Below are positions 6,725 to 10,063 of a stretch of DNA of 10,063 nucleotides, piece by piece. The DNA lies in assembly GCA_030698645.1 (NCBI GenBank), contig JAUYMV010000326.1, positions 1-10,063 of the forward strand, written 5' to 3'. Source of the stretch: Mesorhizobium sp. Lineage in GTDB: Bacteria > Pseudomonadota > Alphaproteobacteria > Rhizobiales > Rhizobiaceae. Each line of letters starts with the position of its first letter. Within the stretch, counting starts at the first letter, position 1. The position numbers were made by a program, and so were the translations under genes. Below the pieces are notes generated by a model. The model worked only from the letters and a program-made list of their open reading frames with translations, made no database searches and was not told the DNA's origin.

Positions 6725-6745
6725 GCCGCGCTGCGCGGCTGAGCC
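6712..6745. repeat. 16-bp direct repeat, two copies
   Basis: GCTGCGCGGCTGAGCC occurs at 6712-6727 and again at 6730-6745, a period of 18 bases. The first copy contains the stop codon of the ATP-grasp reading frame, so a small tandem duplication has copied the end of that gene into the convergent gap. Confidence 0.75.
6724..6740. terminator. Hairpin between convergent genes, possible bidirectional terminator
   Basis: AGCCGCGC (6724-6731) and GCGCGGCT (6733-6740) are exact reverse complements around a single T, giving a seven-pair GC-rich stem with a 3-base loop. It lies at the stop of the plus-strand operon and 15 bases beyond the stop of the minus-strand rlpA-like gene. No T-run is present on either side, so intrinsic termination is unproven. 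Confidence 0.35.
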
Positions 6746-6755
6746 AGGACGGCCG

Positions 6756-7103
6756 TCAGACGTTGGCCATGCAGATGCTGGTGTGGCCGGCGCCGACGAA
6801 GCCGAGCGCCCGCGCCGCCGCCTTGGAAACGTCGATGACGCGTCCCTTGATGAACGGGCCGCGATCGTTGATGCGAACCACCACGCTCTTGCCGTTCCTC
6901 TTGTTGGTGACCTTCACCCGCGTGCCGAAAGGCAGGCTGCGATGCGCCGCCGTCATGGCGTTCGGGTTCATCGTTTCGCCCGATGCGGTGCGTGAATGCA
7001 GCGCATACCAGGAGGCGCCGCCGCATTGGGCGAATGCCGCCTCGGCGGAGAGGAGGCCGACGGCAAAGGCCGCGGCGGCGAGGAAACGGGTGGGTGTCTG
7101 CAT
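6756..7103 (-). CDS. rlpA: RlpA-like septal ring / double-psi beta-barrel secreted protein
   Basis: A 115-residue protein. Residues 1-25 form a signal peptide with a short charged start, the hydrophobic core [13 protein letters not shown] and an AFA site; mature Gln26 would follow. There is no lipobox, unlike the E. coli RlpA lipoprotein. The rest is one RlpA-like double-psi beta-barrel: GGASWY (28-33), [17 protein letters not shown] (50-61) with His54, and VRINDRGP (76-83) with Asp80. His54 and Asp80 match the residues implicated in lytic transglycosylase activity of Pseudomonas RlpA. There is no SPOR domain, so it is a minimal form. It probably acts in the periplasm on peptidoglycan at septa. 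The mature protein has only two cysteines, Cys27 and Cys111. It converges with the sugar operon and diverges from the methyltransferase gene. Confidence 0.9.
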   Translation of the reverse strand: MQTPTRFLAAAAFAVGLLSAEAAFAQCGGASWYALHSRTASGETMNPNAMTAAHRSLPFGTRVKVTNKRNGKSVVVRINDRGPFIKGRVIDVSKAAARALGFVGAGHTSICMANV

Positions 7104-7413
7104 CGAGTCGGGCCTTCTGCCGTTGAACTGGCCTGGCCGCTATCGACGAAAGGTGGGCTCAATGTGTGCCGAATGCGGCGCTCAGGCGGCGGAAGCGGCC
7201 GTTCCATCACGTTTGGACGTCGCCTGTCAGCTTGCGTGAACGCTCTTGGAGGCCTTCCGGAGCCGTCGGCGATCTGGATCCGGACGCGCGGGTCTTGCAC
7301 CGGCGGGCAGCCAGGCTCGTTCGCGAGGCGTCGCGGCGTCGCGGCACCTCTTTCGTTGCGGGGCGTATCGCGCTGTGGCACAAGCCGCCGACGATGACGA
7401 CGATGGACGCTCC
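7104..7413. other. Divergent intergenic region, 310 bases, no gene seen
   Basis: This stretch lies between the rlpA-like start (minus) and the methyltransferase start (plus) and should hold both promoters, but I see no convincing -35/-10 pair. Codon-position GC bias is weak in every frame, in contrast with the genes on both sides, so I do not call coding sequence although one frame stays open from 7246. It holds a GAGTC (GANTC, the CcrM methylation motif of alphaproteobacteria) at 7105-7109 just before the rlpA ATG, and an 8-base tandem GGCGTCGC at 7327-7342. No tRNA or clear small-RNA terminator was found. Confidence 0.5.
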
Positions 7414-8556
7414 GTGAAACCTTCGCGCGACAAACGCCGGAACGCAAAGCCCGGCCCCGGCCGGGGCGCCGCCCCGGTGCGGCCGGCGGCGCAGAAGATG
7501 CGCCCGCCCGCCGAAAAGCCGCGCGCCGACCCGGTCGTCGCGCGGCCGAAGACACCGGTTCGCGACGATCGCCCGCAATCTTCCGCGTCCGGCGAACGAC
7601 CGGCCGAGGCCCTGGCTCGGACAGTCGAACAGCGCCACCAGCCGCGCCGCGAGGGCGCGCTGCCGGCGGAGCGGCTGCCGGTCATACTGGAGGTCGCGCC
7701 CAACGAAGACTATGCGCTGCTCGATTCGGGCGATGGCGAGAAGCTCGAGCAATATGGTCCCTACCGCATCGTCCGGCCGGAGGGCCAGGCGATCTGGCGC
7801 CGCGCGCTGCCGGCCAGGGAGTGGGAGCGCGCCGATGCGCTGTTCACCGGCGATACCGATGAGGAGGGCATTGGCCGCTGGCGCTTCCCGCGTACGCCGC
7901 TCGGCGAGACCTGGCCGATGCGGCACGACGGCATGTCCTATCTCGGCCGCTTCACCTCGTTCCGCCATGTCGGCGTGTTCCCCGAACAGGCGCCGCACTG
8001 GAGCCATATGGAGAGCCTGATCCGGGCGGCGAACCGGCCGGTGAAGGTGCTCAACCTGTTCGGCTATACGGGAATCGCATCGCTCGTCGCCGCTCGCGCC
8101 GGCGCCGAGGTGACGCATGTCGACGCGTCGAAGAAGGCGATCGGCTGGGCGCGCGAGAACCAGGAGATGGCAAGGCTTGGCGACAAGCCCATCCGCTGGA
8201 TCTGCGACGACGCGATGAAGTTCGTCGAGCGCGAGGCCAGGCGCGACAGCCGCTACGACCTGATCCTGTTCGATCCGCCGGCCTATGGGCGCGGGCCGAA
8301 GGGCGAGGTCTGGCAATTGTTCGAGGATCTGCCGGTGATGGCCGAGCTCTGCCGCGAGATCCTGACGCCAAGGCCGCTCGCCGTCGTGCTCACCGCCTAT
8401 TCGATCCGCGCCTCGTTCTTCGCCATCCACGCGCTGATGCGCGACGTCTTCGCGGGCAAGGGCGGCGTAGTCGAATCGGGCGAGCTGGTCATCCGTGAGA
8501 AGTCGGCGGGCCGGGCGCTGTCGACCTCGCTGTTCTCGCGCTGGGTGGCGTCATGA
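7414..8556 (+). CDS. Class I SAM-dependent RNA methyltransferase (COG1092-like)
   Basis: A 380-residue protein from GTG 7414. Residues 1 to about 88 are a low-complexity tail rich in Arg, Pro, Ala and Lys, probably disordered and possibly RNA-binding. From about 89 the conserved part begins (VILEVAPNEDYALLD). The SAM-binding motif I is VLNLFGYTG (212-220), an acidic residue in THVDASK follows as motif II, and the catalytic-loop motif is DPPAYGRG (DPP at 287-289). This layout fits rRNA methyltransferases related to RlmI/RlmK, but I see no clear PUA domain, so the target base is not predictable. The frame stays open to 7246, but codon-position GC rises only after 7414, supporting the later start; ATG 7498 is an alternative. 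It overlaps the next methyltransferase gene by ATGA. Confidence 0.85.
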   Translation: MKPSRDKRRNAKPGPGRGAAPVRPAAQKMRPPAEKPRADPVVARPKTPVRDDRPQSSASGERPAEALARTVEQRHQPRREGALPAERLPVILEVAPNEDYALLDSGDGEKLEQYGPYRIVRPEGQAIWRRALPAREWERADALFTGDTDEEGIGRWRFPRTPLGETWPMRHDGMSYLGRFTSFRHVGVFPEQAPHWSHMESLIRAANRPVKVLNLFGYTGIASLVAARAGAEVTHVDASKKAIGWARENQEMARLGDKPIRWICDDAMKFVEREARRDSRYDLILFDPPAYGRGPKGEVWQLFEDLPVMAELCREILTPRPLAVVLTAYSIRASFFAIHALMRDVFAGKGGVVESGELVIREKSAGRALSTSLFSRWVAS

Positions 8557-9395
8557 TCGAGCGCAGGGCCGTCGGCCAGGTGAAGGAGATCACCAGCCTC
8601 GCGAACCCCGTCGTCAAGGACATTCGCGCTCTGGCGATGAAGAAGTTCCGCGACCAGCAGAACGCCTTCATGGCCGAGGGCCTGAAGCTCGTCATCGACG
8701 CACTCGATCTCGGCTGGACCATCAACACGCTGGTCTTCGCCAAGTCCGGCAAGGGCAACGCGGCCGTCGAGAAGGTCGCCGCGCGCACGGTCGCCGCCGG
8801 CGGGCTGGTGCTCCAAGTCACCGAAAAGGTGCTCGCCGCGATTACCCGCCGCGGCAATCCGCAGATGGTTGTCGGCGTCTTCGAGCAGCGCTGGACGGCG
8901 CTGAAGGACATCCGCCCCAAGGGCGACGACGTCTACGTGGCGCTCGACCGGGTGCGCGATCCGGGCAATCTCGGCACGGTGCTGCGCACGGTCGACGCCG
9001 TCGGCGCCAAGGGCGTGATCCTGATCGGCGACACGACCGACCCGTTCTCGGTGGAAACGGTGCGCGCCACGATGGGCTCGATCTTCGCGGTGCCGGTGGC
9101 GCGGGCGACCGAGGAACAGTTCCTTGCCTGGCGCAAGGGTTTTCCAGGCATGGTCGCAGGCACGCATCTCAAGGGCGCCGTCGACTATCGCAGCGTGCCC
9201 TACGCCGGCAAACCGGTGCTGCTCCTGATGGGCAACGAGCAGCAGGGCCTGCCCGACGCGCTGGCGGCCTGCTGCGACCGGCTGGTGCGCATCCCGCAGG
9301 CCGGCCGCGCCGATTCGCTCAACCTGGCGGTCGCCACCGGCGTCATGCTGTTCGAGGTGCGCCGCGACGCGCTCGTCATCGAGGACCGCGCATGA
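8553..9395 (+). CDS. SpoU/TrmH-family RNA 2'-O-ribose methyltransferase
   Basis: A 280-residue SPOUT-class methyltransferase. The N-terminal part (about 10-105) resembles the SpoU substrate-binding domain, with ITSLANPVVKDIRAL and FMAEGLKLVIDAL. The trefoil-knot catalytic part has motif 1 LDRVRDPGNLGTVLRT (DPGNLG at 136-141), motif 2 GNEQQGL (227-233) and motif 3 IPQAGRADSLNLAVA (starting at 247, SLN at 255-257). These are the residues that bind SAM and catalyse 2'-O-methylation of rRNA or tRNA. It resembles RlmB/TrmH-type enzymes; the exact position modified is unknown. The ATG overlaps the stop of the upstream RNA methyltransferase, and its own stop overlaps the lspA start, so all three are probably co-translated. 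The length is normal and no defects are seen. Confidence 0.93.
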   Translation: MIERRAVGQVKEITSLANPVVKDIRALAMKKFRDQQNAFMAEGLKLVIDALDLGWTINTLVFAKSGKGNAAVEKVAARTVAAGGLVLQVTEKVLAAITRRGNPQMVVGVFEQRWTALKDIRPKGDDVYVALDRVRDPGNLGTVLRTVDAVGAKGVILIGDTTDPFSVETVRATMGSIFAVPVARATEEQFLAWRKGFPGMVAGTHLKGAVDYRSVPYAGKPVLLLMGNEQQGLPDALAACCDRLVRIPQAGRADSLNLAVATGVMLFEVRRDALVIEDRA

Positions 9396-9895
9396 CGAAG
9401 ACGACGACGCTCGCGCTCTATGGTGGCGTCGCGCTCGGCCTGGCCGCGCTCGACCAGTGGATCAAGCGACTGGTCGTCGAGACCATGGAGCTCTACGAGC
9501 GGATCGACGTGATGCCGTTCCTGTCGTGGTTCCACACGCGCAACACCGGCATCGCCTTTTCCTTCCTGTCGGGCTTCGACGACACCGCGATGGTGGCGCT
9601 GACATTCGCGGTCATGCTGTTCATCGGCTTCCTGGCCGTGCGCACCGCGGGCAGCCAGCACCTGGCCCGCCTCGGCTTCGCGTTCATTCTCGGCGGCGCG
9701 CTCGGCAACATCATCGACCGGGCCATGCACGGCTATGTCGTGGACTATGTTCTGCTGCACGCCGGAAGCTGGTCGTTTGCCGTCTTCAATCTGGCCGACG
9801 CCGCCATCAGCGTCGGCGCCGTACTGGTGATCCTGCAGGAATTCCTCGACTGGCGCGGCTGGCCGACGCGCCGCGATCCGCCGCCCGCCGGCTGA
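9392..9895 (+). CDS. lspA: Lipoprotein signal peptidase (signal peptidase II)
   Basis: A 167-residue inner-membrane aspartic protease that removes signal peptides from diacylglyceryl-modified prolipoproteins. Four hydrophobic segments are visible, at about residues 6-23, 66-85, 92-110 and 128-150. The family blocks are DQWIK near the first helix, NTGIAFSFL, GGALGNIIDR followed by VVDY with catalytic Asp118, and FNLADAAI with catalytic Asp136. The length is close to the usual 160-170. The start ATG overlaps the stop of the SpoU-family gene. The C-terminus is a short Pro/Arg-rich cytoplasmic tail. In many bacteria lspA follows ileS; here it follows two RNA methyltransferases instead. Confidence 0.96.
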   Translation: MTKTTTLALYGGVALGLAALDQWIKRLVVETMELYERIDVMPFLSWFHTRNTGIAFSFLSGFDDTAMVALTFAVMLFIGFLAVRTAGSQHLARLGFAFILGGALGNIIDRAMHGYVVDYVLLHAGSWSFAVFNLADAAISVGAVLVILQEFLDWRGWPTRRDPPPAG

Positions 9896-9907
9896 ACAAG
9901 GCAACAC

Positions 9908-9922
9908 GCCGCCCCATGCGGC
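9908..9922 (+). terminator. Small hairpin after lspA, weak terminator candidate
   Basis: GCCGC (9908-9912) and GCGGC (9918-9922) can pair around CCCAT, 13 bases after the lspA stop. Only five pairs and no T-run, so read-through into the next gene is quite possible. Confidence 0.2.
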
Positions 9923-9930
9923 CAGAATTC

Positions 9931-9937
9931 AGGGAGA
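9931..9937 (+). promoter_or_regulatory. Ribosome binding site of the acuI-like gene
   Basis: AGGGAGA ends 5 bases before ATG 9943. It resembles the purine-rich site of the GGDEF-EAL gene and supports this start. Confidence 0.5.
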
Positions 9938-9942
9938 CCGCC

Positions 9943-10063
9943 ATGACCGACCACTTCAAAGCCATTCTGGTGACGCGCGACGAGCACAAGAATCAGTCCG
10001 TCAGCATGGTCGAACTGACCGAGGCCGACCTGATGGAGGGCGACGTCACGGTCGCCGTCGAGG
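9943..10063 (+). CDS. acuI: AcuI/YhdH-type quinone oxidoreductase (5' partial)
   Basis: Forty codons are visible before the right edge. The protein starts MTDHFKAILVTRD and continues VSMVELTEADLMEGDVTVAV, the characteristic N-terminus of the YhdH/AcuI branch of zinc-independent medium-chain dehydrogenases. Family members are about 325-330 residues and reduce acryloyl-CoA or related enones with NADPH in the cytoplasm. The catalytic and NADPH-binding domains lie outside the window, so acryloyl-CoA reductase is a family-level suggestion. The 47-base gap from lspA and its own strong ribosome binding site allow either read-through or a separate promoter. Confidence 0.75.
   Translation, partial: MTDHFKAILVTRDEHKNQSVSMVELTEADLMEGDVTVAVE

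Noticed and set aside
7327..7342. 8-base tandem GGCGTCGC, twice
   Set aside because: Short, GC-rich, and only two copies; no sign of an array or binding-site cluster.
7376..7381. TGGCAC, a possible sigma-54 -24 element upstream of the methyltransferase
   Set aside because: No TTGC-type -12 element at the required spacing; the following bases are AAGCCGCC.
7246..7413. N-terminal extension of the class I methyltransferase to TTG 7246
   Set aside because: Codon third positions are not G/C-biased here, unlike the rest of the gene, and the stretch resembles intergenic sequence.

Overview
The window is chromosomal DNA from a GC-rich bacterium, about two-thirds G+C by eye, with G or C at nearly every third codon position. 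Gene families and order point to an alphaproteobacterium of the Hyphomicrobiales (Rhizobiales), perhaps near Mesorhizobium/Phyllobacteriaceae. That placement is inference from gene content. No tRNA, rRNA, CRISPR array, insertion sequence or phage gene was seen.

Region 1 (1-1608): the tail of an unrecognised plus-strand gene, then a 154-base gap with a perfect 10-bp inverted repeat, then a cytoplasmic GGDEF-EAL protein. Its EAL domain keeps the catalytic set, while its GGDEF motif has decayed to GADEF, so it is probably a c-di-GMP phosphodiesterase.

Region 2 (1695-6724): a tightly packed plus-strand operon for sugar-acid catabolism. It encodes an SDR sugar dehydrogenase, 2-dehydro-3-deoxygalactonokinase (DgoK), KDPGal aldolase (DgoA) and an SMP-30/gluconolactonase-type lactonase, joined by GTGA or ATGA overlaps. 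These are four of the five steps of the De Ley-Doudoroff D-galactose route: oxidation, lactone opening, phosphorylation and cleavage to pyruvate plus glyceraldehyde-3-phosphate. The galactonate dehydratase, a transporter and a regulator are absent here. The operon continues into a metallo-beta-lactamase-fold hydrolase and a D-Ala-D-Ala-ligase-like ATP-grasp protein. The ATP-grasp gene is broken by a -1 frameshift near 6485-6495, leaving a TGATG stop/start junction at 6528-6532.

Region 3 (6722-7413): a short convergent gap with a duplicated 16-mer and a hairpin, a minus-strand rlpA-like gene for a small secreted double-psi-beta-barrel protein, and a 310-base divergent intergenic region.

Region 4 (7414-10063): a plus-strand set of a class I SAM-dependent (COG1092-like) RNA methyltransferase, a SpoU/TrmH-family RNA methyltransferase and lspA (signal peptidase II), chained by ATGA overlaps. 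After a 47-base gap comes the start of an AcuI/YhdH-type quinone oxidoreductase gene that runs off the window.

Most of the window is recognisable metabolism and housekeeping. The least explained parts are the hydrolase/ATP-grasp pair attached to the galactose operon, including the frameshift, and the palindrome upstream of the c-di-GMP gene.
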